DNA from: Lachnospiraceae bacterium | GTDB taxonomy: Bacteria; Bacillota; Clostridia; Lachnospirales; Lachnospiraceae | DNA length: 36,953 nucleotides | Direction: 5' to 3' | Assembly: GCA_024685005.1 (NCBI GenBank) | Contig: JAIKWF010000058.1 | Coordinates: 1-36,953, forward strand | Shown here: positions 8,956 through 16,575 of the stretch, one piece after another | How the letters are laid out: every line of letters starts with the position of its first letter | Position numbering within the stretch: the stretch's first letter is position 1 | Position numbers and translations under genes: made by a program | The notes under the pieces: model-generated | Told to the model about the DNA's origin: nothing | The model's input: the letters and a program-made list of their open reading frames with translations, nothing else | The model's database searches: none

Positions 8956-10206
8956 ATGTCAACGAAGCGATTTTATTTCTATCGGGATCTGATCAATCTG
9001 ATCCTGTTATATCTGCTGATCCTGCCGTTTTTCATTGCCATTGCAACAGGTATGAAGGCTCCGGTTTCGGCAGGAGAGTATATTGCACTTGCTCTGATCA
9101 TTGCTGCCTTTTACCTGACGGAATCTTTGATCAGAAAATTCTACCTTCTGCTGATACTTCAGCTGGGGGTGCTGGCCGGTGTTTATTACCTGCCCTTTGG
9201 CGCTGTCAGCCGGTTTCGGATCATCTCAGCGGCTCTGCTTTTTGCCTGCTGGGCCATCTATTTATTCTTTCATGAAAAAAAAGTGATCCCGAACATCAGT
9301 CCGCTTTGTTGCGCAGTGCAGTTTGCGGCCTTTGCTTTTGCCACCGGGAAAAGGAGTATCGGATACGGAAGTGAGATCTTTTACATGGGGATCCTGTTTA
9401 TCCTTCTGTGTCTTGTCCGCATGCTGGTGGTGAATTTCCACGAACTGTCCTTATCCGGCCAGTTTACGGATGAAATGCCTGTTGGGGAGATTTTCCGCAA
9501 CAATTCCTTCATGGCTCTGGGCGTGTTGATCCTCACCGCCTTATCCATGTTGTTTGTACATGCAGACCGCCTGATCCTTGCCATCAACAAACTGATCTAT
9601 CACGTGATCCTTTTGATCAGCCGGGCCCTGGAACGTGCTTTGCAGGGAGAAGAAGCAGCACAGGCTACCAGCCAGATCGCACCGGATTATACGGAAATGC
9701 TGAAAATGCTCTCAGAGCCGGGAGAAGAGAACCTGTTTCTGACCCAGCTGATCCGGGTGCTGGATGCCATACTGGTGCAGGCTGTAGGCCTTATCATCGC
9801 TTATGGCATCCTGAAGCTTCTTGTCTTTTTTTACAGACTGCTCTTTGCGGGGAAAAAAGCCTCGCCTAAAAAGCACAATACTTACCGGGTGAAAAACGAG
9901 GTGCGGGAGCGGATCCGAAACGAAGACGGCACTTTGGCAAAGAACCCCTTTGTGAAAAGGCCGGATGAAAAGATCCGTGCACTGTACAAAAAAGAACTGC
10001 TGCGCCACAAAAAAGCCGGCGCTAATGTGCAAAAGACCCATACGCCAACGCAAAATGCGGGATTCATTCTTGCAAACAGCGGCGTCAACCTTGCGGATGC
10101 TACGGATCTGTATGAAACAGTGCGCTATAATACAGCCTATGAAGCAAAAGAGAAGGATGTATCCGGAATGAAGAATTTACTGAAAAGATCTAAAGCATCT
10201 GTTTGA
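8956..10206 (+). CDS. Multi-pass membrane protein of the MoxR/DUF58 operon (DUF4129-like tail)
   Basis: I chose ATG at 8956 (416 aa) because GAGG lies eight bases upstream; an in-frame ATG at 8887 falls deep inside the DUF58 gene and lacks a site. Several hydrophobic segments lie in residues 12-220 (for example LILLYLLILPFFIAIA), with one more at about 290. The soluble tail includes KIRALYKKELLRHKKAG and ends near DLYETVRYNTA. That tail resembles the C-terminal DUF4129 segment of the membrane transglutaminases usually third in MoxR/DUF58 operons. No transglutaminase core Cys-His-Asp pattern is visible, so this may be a version that lacks the catalytic domain. Function is unknown; an envelope role is inferred from context. 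Confidence 0.85.
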   Translation: MSTKRFYFYRDLINLILLYLLILPFFIAIATGMKAPVSAGEYIALALIIAAFYLTESLIRKFYLLLILQLGVLAGVYYLPFGAVSRFRIISAALLFACWAIYLFFHEKKVIPNISPLCCAVQFAAFAFATGKRSIGYGSEIFYMGILFILLCLVRMLVVNFHELSLSGQFTDEMPVGEIFRNNSFMALGVLILTALSMLFVHADRLILAINKLIYHVILLISRALERALQGEEAAQATSQIAPDYTEMLKMLSEPGEENLFLTQLIRVLDAILVQAVGLIIAYGILKLLVFFYRLLFAGKKASPKKHNTYRVKNEVRERIRNEDGTLAKNPFVKRPDEKIRALYKKELLRHKKAGANVQKTHTPTQNAGFILANSGVNLADATDLYETVRYNTAYEAKEKDVSGMKNLLKRSKASV

Positions 10207-10216
10207 AAAAACGGTA

Positions 10217-10245
10217 TTGTAAAAACCCGGGCAATCGGTTAGGAT
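10217..10245 (+). promoter_or_regulatory. Candidate promoter for the VanZ-like gene
   Basis: TTGTAA (10217-10222), a 17-base spacer and TAGGAT (10240-10245). The -10 is only a fair match. Transcription would start about 25 bases before the gene's TTG start codon. It would give the VanZ-like gene a transcript separate from the MoxR operon. Confidence 0.5.
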
Positions 10246-10275
10246 AGGAAAAAAAGAAAGAACGGAGAATCGGAT

Positions 10276-10872
10276 TTGGATATCGCTGAACTTTGGAGAA
10301 TATACTGGCCCACCTGGACCAAGGCCGGAACTACCGCCGGGATCGTCCTGATCACCTTGCTGATGTTCCCCGCTCTTGTGGGCTGTATCACGAAAAAACT
10401 GGAAAAAAGACGTTTTACCGCCATGCTGTTTTTGCTGATCTGGCTGTATTGGGTTTTTGCATCCTGTGTATTTTACCGCAGTGGCTATGCGGAATACCAT
10501 TATATCTTAAAACCATTTTGGAGTTATGAGCTGGCATTTGGCCGGGGCAGCCGCATCATGCTGCAGGAGATTTTGTTAAACTGCTGTCTGCTACTGCCGG
10601 TAGGCTTTCTTTTCCCGGTTGCCTTTGACTTGAAAAAGCCTGCCATCACCATCCTTTTCGGATTTCTGTGTTCCGCAGGCATTGAAACCATGCAGCTTGT
10701 GATGAAAAAAGGACTGTTTGAATGGGATGATATGCTGCACAACACCCTTGGAGTTGTGGCAGGATACGGACTGTACCGGATCGGCTCCCTGATTTTTCAC
10801 AAGGCCCTGCATCATCGAAAGAAACGAAAGATCCAAAAACTCGGAATCAAAATTACGCCCCCTGCAGCATAA
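10276..10872 (+). CDS. VanZ-like membrane protein
   Basis: The protein has 198 residues and about five hydrophobic segments. The VanZ-family pattern is visible: LLNCCLLLPVGFLFPV, then GIETMQLVMKKGLFEWDDML and NTLGVVAGYGLYR. VanZ of Enterococcus confers low-level teicoplanin resistance, but most chromosomal homologues have no known role, so no resistance claim is made. The start appears to be TTG at 10276, with CGGAG eight bases before it; no in-frame ATG fits as well. The stop codon lies in the loop of a terminator shared with the convergent aroA gene. Confidence 0.88.
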   Translation: MDIAELWRIYWPTWTKAGTTAGIVLITLLMFPALVGCITKKLEKRRFTAMLFLLIWLYWVFASCVFYRSGYAEYHYILKPFWSYELAFGRGSRIMLQEILLNCCLLLPVGFLFPVAFDLKKPAITILFGFLCSAGIETMQLVMKKGLFEWDDMLHNTLGVVAGYGLYRIGSLIFHKALHHRKKRKIQKLGIKITPPAA

Positions 10873-10889
10873 GCAGGAGGCGTTTTTTT
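10855..10889. terminator. Convergent terminator between the VanZ-like gene and aroA
   Basis: ACGCCCCCTGC (10855-10865) and GCAGGAGGCGT (10873-10883) form an 11-position stem with one mismatch around AGCATAA, which contains the VanZ-like gene's stop codon. Seven T (10883-10889) give a good plus-strand terminator. On the minus strand the stem is followed by a four-base T run two bases later, so it may also serve the tyrA-aroA transcript. Confidence 0.88.
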
Positions 10890-10914
10890 AATGTTGCATT
10901 TTACTGTCGCATTT

Positions 10915-12210
10915 TCATTGCCGCAGAGAAGCAAGATCGTTGTAAAAGGTAGGATAGGAGATATCCACGCAGGACTTGTTTTCTATGGTGGTTTCTCCAT
11001 CTGCCATAAGGGATGCCACCGCAAAGCTCATGGCGATCCGGTGATCCAGATAAGGATCGATGACAGTGCCGTGAAGGGCTTTCCCGCCTTCTATGAACAT
11101 GCCGTCCTCCGTAGGGATCACGTCGGCGCCCATTTTTTTCAGGTTCTCCGATATGCTCATAATGCGGTCGGATTCCTTCACCTTCAGTTCTGCCGCATCT
11201 TTGATATGGGTAGTTCCCGAAGCAAAGGCTGCCATAACGGCAATCACAGGAAGCTCGTCGATCAGCGTGGGGATCAGATCTCCGCCGATGACGCAGCCCT
11301 TCAGGGAAGAAGAGCGCACCAGCAGATCCGCACAGGGTTCTCCGGGGCCGCTTTTTTCATTCTCCAAAGTGATGTCGCCGCCCATCATTTTTGCCACCTC
11401 CAAAATACCGGCCCTTGTGGGATTGATCCCCACATTTTTGATCAGCACTTCGGAGCCCGGCACAATAAGGGCCGCTGCGATAAAGTAAGCGGCAGAAGAG
11501 ATGTCTCCGGGGACCAGAATATCACAGCCCCTTAATACAGGAGCAGGGGTAACTGTTGCCCTGGTTCCTTCCGATTCCACTGTTCCGCCGAACATCTCCA
11601 GCATCAGTTCTGTATGATTTCTGGAAAGCACCGGTTCCACCACGGTGGTATTGCCCTCCGCATACAGTCCTGCCAAAAGGAGGGCTGATTTTACCTGGGC
11701 AGATGCCACGGGAGAGTGATACTCGATTCCCCTAAGGGGTGCAGGCTCGATACACAAAGGAGCACAGCCGTTGCCCTTTTCGCTTCTAATCTTTGCGCCC
11801 ATAAGCGTGAGAGGATCGATGACCCGTTTCATGGGGCGCTTTTCGATGGAAGCATCTCCTGTCAGTCTGGAGGAAAAAGATTGTCCGGCCAGAATGCCGC
11901 TGATCAGTCTTGTTGTGGTCCCGCTGTTTCCCGTATAAAGGGTATCCACAGGATCCTTTAAGCCATAAAGCCCTTTTCCTTCAATGATCAGTTCGTCTCC
12001 CTGTGTCTGGGAACGAATTCCCATTTTTTCAAAACAGGAGAGGGTGGAAAGGCAATCCGCACCTGTCAGGAAATTCCGGATCCTGGTCTTTCCCTCGGAA
12101 AGTGCTCCGAACATCACGCTTCTGTGGGAGATGGATTTATCTCCCGGAATGGTGATCTCGCCCTTCAGGGGGCCGCCTGCCTGTTTTAGCCTGATAATAT
12201 CTGTGTTCAT
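10915..12210 (-). CDS. aroA: 3-phosphoshikimate 1-carboxyvinyltransferase (EPSP synthase)
   Basis: AroA joins shikimate 3-phosphate and phosphoenolpyruvate to give EPSP, the sixth step of the shikimate pathway, in the cytoplasm. At 431 aa it is normal in length. Family motifs are present in order: GDKSISHRSVMF near residue 23, GNSGTTTRL near 94, the PVASAQVKSALLLAG block, DELPVIAVMAAFA with KVKESDRI, and DPYLDHRIAMSFAVAS near the end. The start is ATG at 12210 with AAAGGA upstream. It follows tyrA by 21 bases on the same strand, so the two form an aromatic amino acid operon. No other shikimate genes lie in the window. Confidence 0.97.
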   Translation of the reverse strand: MNTDIIRLKQAGGPLKGEITIPGDKSISHRSVMFGALSEGKTRIRNFLTGADCLSTLSCFEKMGIRSQTQGDELIIEGKGLYGLKDPVDTLYTGNSGTTTRLISGILAGQSFSSRLTGDASIEKRPMKRVIDPLTLMGAKIRSEKGNGCAPLCIEPAPLRGIEYHSPVASAQVKSALLLAGLYAEGNTTVVEPVLSRNHTELMLEMFGGTVESEGTRATVTPAPVLRGCDILVPGDISSAAYFIAAALIVPGSEVLIKNVGINPTRAGILEVAKMMGGDITLENEKSGPGEPCADLLVRSSSLKGCVIGGDLIPTLIDELPVIAVMAAFASGTTHIKDAAELKVKESDRIMSISENLKKMGADVIPTEDGMFIEGGKALHGTVIDPYLDHRIAMSFAVASLMADGETTIENKSCVDISYPTFYNDLASLRQ

Positions 12211-12231
12211 GTATTTTTCCTTTGCTTTTTT

Positions 12232-13347
12232 CTATTCTCTGACGAAGATCTTGTAATTGTGATCCCGCAGTACATCAGCTGCCTGCAGGGCAGTAGCTTC
12301 ATCGTAAAACTCGATCCGCAGCGCACCTTCCTGGAATTCTCTGGAATTCATAATGCCGATATTTTTCAGGGACAGATCATGCTCCGCCAGAATTGTAGCG
12401 GTCTGGGCAATGGAACCCGGTACATCGGGGATGTCCACAAACAGTGCGCAGGCTTTTTTGATGGGGCCTGCATCTGCAAGCTGGAAGCTGTCTCTGTATT
12501 CTTTGGCGCTGTCAAAAAAACGGTAGAGGATTTCGGAATCCCGCGCTGTCAGTTTTTCTTTTATTTCCTCCAGTCCCCGTATGTAATCCGTCAGCATGGA
12601 AATGATCACATCCGTATTGGTCATACAGATGGCCTGCCACATCTGGGGGGATGAAGAGGAGATCCTTGTGATGTCCCGAAAGCCGCCGGCCGCCACCTGT
12701 TTCATCAGCCCGGCGTCATCGTCATGGGTTTTGACAAAATTCACCAGCGCCGCGGAAATGATATGGGGCAGATGACTGATGCCCCCTGTCACATAGTCAT
12801 GTTTTTCCGGGGACATGATCAGCGGGATCACGCCGCAGCATCTGATGAGAGCCGCAAAACGATCAGCTGCCGCATCACTTACTTCCGGGGAAGGCGTCAG
12901 AATGTAGTAAGCATTTTCCAACAGGCCTGCGGAAGCGTTTTGAAAGCCGGTTTTTTCACTGCCTGCCATAGGATGGCCGCCGATAAAATGCTTTTGCAGT
13001 CCTGCTTTTTCGATGGCTTTGCAGGTGGTATTTTTTACGGATCCCACATCTGTCAGAATGCAGCCCTCTTTGATCTTTTCCGCAATTTGTTCAAGGAGCG
13101 CATCGTTTTCCGATACGGGGGCACATAAAAAAAGATAGTCGCAGTCGAAAAACGCAGGATACAGCTGCGCTTCTCCTTTGGCTATGATTCCCTCCGAAAG
13201 AGCCGCAGAAAGGGAGTTCTCATCTTTATCCACAGCCTGTATGGTAATGTCAGGCAGGCTGTTTTTCAGGGCCAGTGCTACGGAACCACCGATGAGGCCC
13301 AATCCGAAAAAGCTGCATTTTATGTTGCTAAAGTCATATTCTGTCAT
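12232..13347 (-). CDS. tyrA: Prephenate dehydrogenase with C-terminal ACT domain
   Basis: TyrA oxidatively decarboxylates prephenate to 4-hydroxyphenylpyruvate using NAD(P), on the way to tyrosine. The Rossmann dinucleotide site GLGLIGGSVALALK is near the N-terminus, followed by the family phrase GGHPMAGSEKTGF. An ACT domain fills the last 80 or so residues (VDIPDVPGSIAQTATILAEH), probably the tyrosine feedback site. I chose ATG at 13347 (371 aa) because AAGGA lies about nine bases upstream. A GTG 21 bases earlier would add seven residues but has no ribosome binding site of its own. It is first in the tyrA-aroA operon and is divergent from the EF-G-like gene. Confidence 0.96.
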   Translation of the reverse strand: MTEYDFSNIKCSFFGLGLIGGSVALALKNSLPDITIQAVDKDENSLSAALSEGIIAKGEAQLYPAFFDCDYLFLCAPVSENDALLEQIAEKIKEGCILTDVGSVKNTTCKAIEKAGLQKHFIGGHPMAGSEKTGFQNASAGLLENAYYILTPSPEVSDAAADRFAALIRCCGVIPLIMSPEKHDYVTGGISHLPHIISAALVNFVKTHDDDAGLMKQVAAGGFRDITRISSSSPQMWQAICMTNTDVIISMLTDYIRGLEEIKEKLTARDSEILYRFFDSAKEYRDSFQLADAGPIKKACALFVDIPDVPGSIAQTATILAEHDLSLKNIGIMNSREFQEGALRIEFYDEATALQAADVLRDHNYKIFVRE

Positions 13348-13505
13348 AAGTTCCGTTCCTTTTTTCACCTGGTATATGAATCATGCCTTTATGATACTAC
13401 CTTATTTTTTACCAAAAGAAAAGAAGGAATCCGTGGCAATTGTCAAAAAGAAAAACAATTTCTTTGAAAATGTTCTGCGAAATTGTGCGAAAATGCGAAA
13501 ATAGA

Positions 13506-13534
13506 TTGTAAAATTCACAATATTTTAGTAAAAT
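13506..13534 (+). promoter_or_regulatory. Promoter of the EF-G-like gene
   Basis: TTGTAA (13506-13511), a 17-base spacer and TAAAAT (13529-13534). Transcription would start near 13541, giving a leader of about 98 bases before the ATG at 13639, unusually long for this window. The rest of the 13348-13505 gap is AT-rich, and no clear minus-strand promoter for tyrA could be fixed there. Confidence 0.75.
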
Positions 13535-13564
13535 GTACATAGTGTTTCGGGAAGTGCCTAAAGG

Positions 13565-13614
13565 GGTTAGCGGGCCTAACCGGACATAAAAAATTGCGCC
13601 GGGGGATGGTGCAA
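13565..13614 (+). other. Two hairpins in the leader of the EF-G-like gene
   Basis: Hairpin one is GGTTAG (13565-13570) with CTAACC (13576-13581) around CGGGC. Hairpin two is TTGCGCC (13594-13600) with GGTGCAA (13608-13614), one G-T pair, around a G-rich loop. The second ends 12 bases before the GGAGG ribosome binding site. They lie between the promoter and the gene, so they would be in the 5' untranslated region. No known riboswitch class is recognised. Confidence 0.5.
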
Positions 13615-13638
13615 AATCAAACTTGTGGAGGTTACAAA

Positions 13639-15729
13639 ATGAAGGTTTACACAACAGACAAGATCCGCAACGTGGTATTACTCGGACATGGAGGTGCGGG
13701 AAAGACGACACTTGCCGAAGCTTTCGCTTATTTAGGCGGACTCACTTCCAGAATGGGCAAAGTGGAAGACGGCAATACTGTCAGCGATTTCGGAAAAGAA
13801 GAACAGAAGAGACAATTCTCAATTTCCACATCCATGATCCCGATCGAATGGGAAGACTGCAAGATCAACGTTCTTGACACTCCCGGATATTTTGATTTTA
13901 TCGGCGAAGTTGAAGAAGCTGTATGTGCAGCTGACGCAGCCGTTATCGTGATCTCAGGTAAGGCAGGCATAGAAGTCGGTACCCTGAAAGCATGGGAGAT
14001 CTGCGAGAAATATAATCTGCCCCGTATGATCTATGTTTCTGACATGGATCAGGATAATGCATCTTATCGTGAGATCGTTGAAGATCTTACTACAAGCTAC
14101 GGTAAAAAGATCGCGCCGTTCCATTTCCCTATTCGTGAAGATGGTAAATTCGTAGGCTACGTAAATGTGGTTTCCGAAACCGGTAACAGATGGCAGGGAA
14201 AAGAAGTGGTTGAGTGCGAGATTCCCGACTACAGCCAGTCTTATCTGGAGCAGTATCGTGAGACTCTGATGGAAGCAGTTGCAGAGACCTCCGAAGACAT
14301 GATGGAGCGTTACTTCTCCGGCGAGACTTTCTCCGACATGGAGATCCGTTCCGCCCTTCGTACCAACGTAATGGACTGCTCTATCGTACCTGTTTGCATG
14401 GGTTCCTCCATTACCTGCCAGGGCGCTTACACACTGCTGGATGATATCATCAAGTATCTGCCTTCACCGGAGAACCGCACCATTGCCGGAATCTCCGTGA
14501 AAAACAACGAGATCTTTGAAGCGGATTATGATTTTTCCAAGGCAAAATCAGCTCTGATCTTTAAGACCATCGTGGATCCCTTCATCGGTAAGTATTCCCT
14601 CATCAAGGTTTGCTCCGGTGTGCTAAAGACAGATGATCTTTTGTATAACAGAGATAAGGATACGGAAGAAAAGATCGGTAAGCTGTATCTGCTTCAGGGC
14701 TCCAAGCCCATTGAGGTTTCCGAGCTGCATGCAGGCGATATCGGTGCCCTTGCAAAGCTTTCCAAGGCCCGTACCGGTGACAGCCTTTCCACAAAGGCCA
14801 ACCCCATCCAGTTCACCAAGCCCGATATTTCCACACCTTATACTTACATGCGTTACAAAGTTGCCAACAAGGCAGAGATCGACAAGGCCGCACAGGCATT
14901 GCAGAAGCTTTCCCACGAAGATCAGACCCTGAAGGTGGTCAACGACTCCGAAAACGGACAGATGCTGTTGTATGCCATCGGCGATATGCAGCTTGAGGTG
15001 GTTAAGAGCAGACTGCTGAACGATTATAAAGTGCAGATCGATCTTTCCGAGCCCAAGGTTGCATACAAAGAAACCATCCGCAAGAAATCCGATGTGGAAG
15101 CCAAGTATAAAAAACAGTCCGGCGGACACGGTCAGTATGGCCACGTTAAGATGCGCTTCGAGCCTCTGGGCGATCTGGATCAGAGCTATGCCTTTGAACA
15201 GGAAGTTGTGGGCGGCGCCGTTCCCAAGAACTATTTCCCTGCAGTGGAAAAAGGTATGCAGGAAGCAGTTTTGAAGGGACCTTTGGCTGCTTATCCCGTA
15301 GTAGGCGTAAAAGGAATCCTTTACGACGGATCCTACCATCCCGTGGATTCATCGGAAATGGCCTTCAAGAAAGCAACCACCATGGCATTTAAGGACGGTT
15401 TCCTGAAAGCGGATCCCATTCTCCTTGAGCCCATTGCCAACCTGAAAGTAACGGTGCCCGACAGCTATACCGGTGATATCATGGGTGATCTGAATAAGAG
15501 AAGAGGCCGTGTTCTGGGCATGAACCCCATTGCCGGCGGCAAGCAGATCATTGAGGCGGATATTCCCATCAGTGCCCTTACGGGATACTGCACCGTACTT
15601 CGTTCCATCACAGGCGGCCAGGGCAGCTATGAATACGAGTTCGTACGCTATGAGCAGGCGCCTTCGGATATTCAGGCAGCTGAAGTGGAAGCAAGGAAGA
15701 GTAAGCTGACCGAATCCGATGAGGATTAA
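13639..15729 (+). CDS. Elongation factor G paralogue (EF-G2 type translational GTPase)
   Basis: This 696-residue protein has the full EF-G layout: G domain, domain II, domain III (MQLEVVKSRL), domain IV (KKQSGGHGQYGHVKM) and domain V. G1 is GHGGAGKTT (16-24) and G3 is DTPGYFDF. G4 reads SDMD at 134-137 instead of NKxD, losing the Asn and Lys that normally recognise guanine. The sequence lacks the signatures expected of the main FusA, and no rpsL/rpsG genes flank it, so it is a paralogue of the EF-G2 group whose role (translocation, recycling or ribosome protection) is not settled. The start is ATG at 13639, with GTGGAGG about eight bases upstream. The gene stands alone between its own promoter and a terminator. 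Confidence 0.93.
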   Translation: MKVYTTDKIRNVVLLGHGGAGKTTLAEAFAYLGGLTSRMGKVEDGNTVSDFGKEEQKRQFSISTSMIPIEWEDCKINVLDTPGYFDFIGEVEEAVCAADAAVIVISGKAGIEVGTLKAWEICEKYNLPRMIYVSDMDQDNASYREIVEDLTTSYGKKIAPFHFPIREDGKFVGYVNVVSETGNRWQGKEVVECEIPDYSQSYLEQYRETLMEAVAETSEDMMERYFSGETFSDMEIRSALRTNVMDCSIVPVCMGSSITCQGAYTLLDDIIKYLPSPENRTIAGISVKNNEIFEADYDFSKAKSALIFKTIVDPFIGKYSLIKVCSGVLKTDDLLYNRDKDTEEKIGKLYLLQGSKPIEVSELHAGDIGALAKLSKARTGDSLSTKANPIQFTKPDISTPYTYMRYKVANKAEIDKAAQALQKLSHEDQTLKVVNDSENGQMLLYAIGDMQLEVVKSRLLNDYKVQIDLSEPKVAYKETIRKKSDVEAKYKKQSGGHGQYGHVKMRFEPLGDLDQSYAFEQEVVGGAVPKNYFPAVEKGMQEAVLKGPLAAYPVVGVKGILYDGSYHPVDSSEMAFKKATTMAFKDGFLKADPILLEPIANLKVTVPDSYTGDIMGDLNKRRGRVLGMNPIAGGKQIIEADIPISALTGYCTVLRSITGGQGSYEYEFVRYEQAPSDIQAAEVEARKSKLTESDED

Positions 15730-15737
15730 GAAAAAAC

Positions 15738-15766
15738 TTGCCTTTTTGAAAGATTTTAGGTAGTAT
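15738..15766 (+). promoter_or_regulatory. Candidate promoter for the LytTR regulator operon
   Basis: TTGCCT (15738-15743), a 17-base spacer and TAGTAT (15761-15766). The predicted start near 15773 falls on the first base of a strong terminator-like hairpin. Either the promoter is false, or transcripts begin with that hairpin. Confidence 0.45.
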
Positions 15767-15772
15767 GAATGA

Positions 15773-15815
15773 ATGGGTGGCAGGTGCAAGGCACCTGTCC
15801 GCCCATCCTGTTTTT
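15773..15815 (+). terminator. Terminator after the EF-G-like gene; palindromic REP-like sequence
   Basis: ATGGGTGG + CAGGTGC (15773-15787) pairs with GCACCTG + CCGCCCAT (15791-15806) over 15 bp, with one T bulge, one G-T pair and an AAG loop. Five T follow at 15811-15815. It lies 43 bases after the EF-G-like stop codon. The core CAGGTGC-AAG-GCACCTG resembles palindromes that recur between genes in many Clostridia and Bacilli, so it could also be one copy of an interspersed repeat (inference; no second copy was seen in this window). Confidence 0.8.
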
Positions 15816-15849
15816 ACAAATCTGTCAGCAGGGGAAGCAAAGGAGTACT

Positions 15850-16560
15850 ATGTTTCATATTGTTGTATGTGATGATGATCCGGTGATCTGCGCGCAATGT
15901 AAGCAGCTTCTGGATCACCAGTATAAAAAGAAAGCGGAGACCACCGTCCTTACTTCAGCAGCGCAGCTTAGTCAGTGGCTGGAGGAAAAAGACAGGGGTC
16001 TTACCAATATCATTTTATTGGATATTGCGCTGGGTGAGGCAGACGGAATCGAGCTTGCCAAAGACATCAGAAGGGATTATCCCCAGATCAAGGTGATCCT
16101 TTTGTCAGGTTATGCACAGCTCGCAAGTAACGTATTTGATGCTGACCCGGTTTACTTTTTGTCCAAACCCATCGATCCCGAAAAGCTGTATGCTTCCGTG
16201 GACAGAGCCATGAAGATCGTGGCCAGCCAGGAAGTAAAAGCTGTTACCGTTACCGGGGTCGGCGGCAAGATTTTCCGCATCAAAGTAGATGAGCTGATCT
16301 ACGTTGAGACCAGCGGAAGAAACTGCGTTGTATATCTGGATAACGGCGTTGTCAGAGAGATCAATTGCAAGCTTTCGGAGCTGATCTCCATGATGCCGGA
16401 TTATGTGGTTGCCACACATCAAAGCTACGGATGCAACCTCCATAAGGTGAAAGCTTTCTCCAAGGAGGATGGAATAGATCTGGTGGGAGGCGTTAACATT
16501 CCCGTCAGCAGAAGACATTATAAAGGCGTAAAAGAAAAACTTGCACTGCATATGGTGTAA
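15850..16560 (+). CDS. LytTR-family response regulator (AgrA/LytR type)
   Basis: The protein has 236 residues. The receiver domain shows the acidic pocket CDDDP at 7-11, phospho-acceptor D58 in LLDIALGEADG, and the conserved K106 in LSKPID. A LytTR DNA-binding domain occupies about 135-236 (KIFRIKVDELIYVETSGRNC ... HQSYGCNLHKV). Such regulators are phosphorylated by GHKL-type histidine kinases and control secreted or surface functions. I chose ATG at 15850, with AAGGAG close upstream; an in-frame ATG at 15769 would add 27 residues encoded by the terminator hairpin. It is followed after 15 bases by a secreted-protein gene, so the two are probably cotranscribed. No intact histidine kinase is adjacent. 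Confidence 0.94.
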   Translation: MFHIVVCDDDPVICAQCKQLLDHQYKKKAETTVLTSAAQLSQWLEEKDRGLTNIILLDIALGEADGIELAKDIRRDYPQIKVILLSGYAQLASNVFDADPVYFLSKPIDPEKLYASVDRAMKIVASQEVKAVTVTGVGGKIFRIKVDELIYVETSGRNCVVYLDNGVVREINCKLSELISMMPDYVVATHQSYGCNLHKVKAFSKEDGIDLVGGVNIPVSRRHYKGVKEKLALHMV

Positions 16561-16575
16561 AAAAAGGAGGAAAAA

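Noticed and set aside
10276-10872. Glycopeptide resistance gene vanZ
   Set aside because: Only the broad VanZ-like membrane family is supported. There are no vanHAX or vanRS genes nearby, so no resistance call is made.
10891-11535. Plus-strand open frame opposite the 3' half of aroA
   Set aside because: The minus strand carries all AroA motifs; the plus frame is rich in His, Cys and Arg as expected of an antisense shadow.
13348-13450. A TTGACA (minus strand, 13446-13441) as -35 for tyrA
   Set aside because: No -10-like box lies 16 to 18 bases downstream; TATCAT at 13396-13391 is too far away. The tyrA promoter is left unassigned.
14623-15339. Minus-strand open frame of about 240 codons inside the EF-G-like gene
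   Set aside because: The plus strand encodes conserved EF-G domains throughout; the antisense frame shows no family features.
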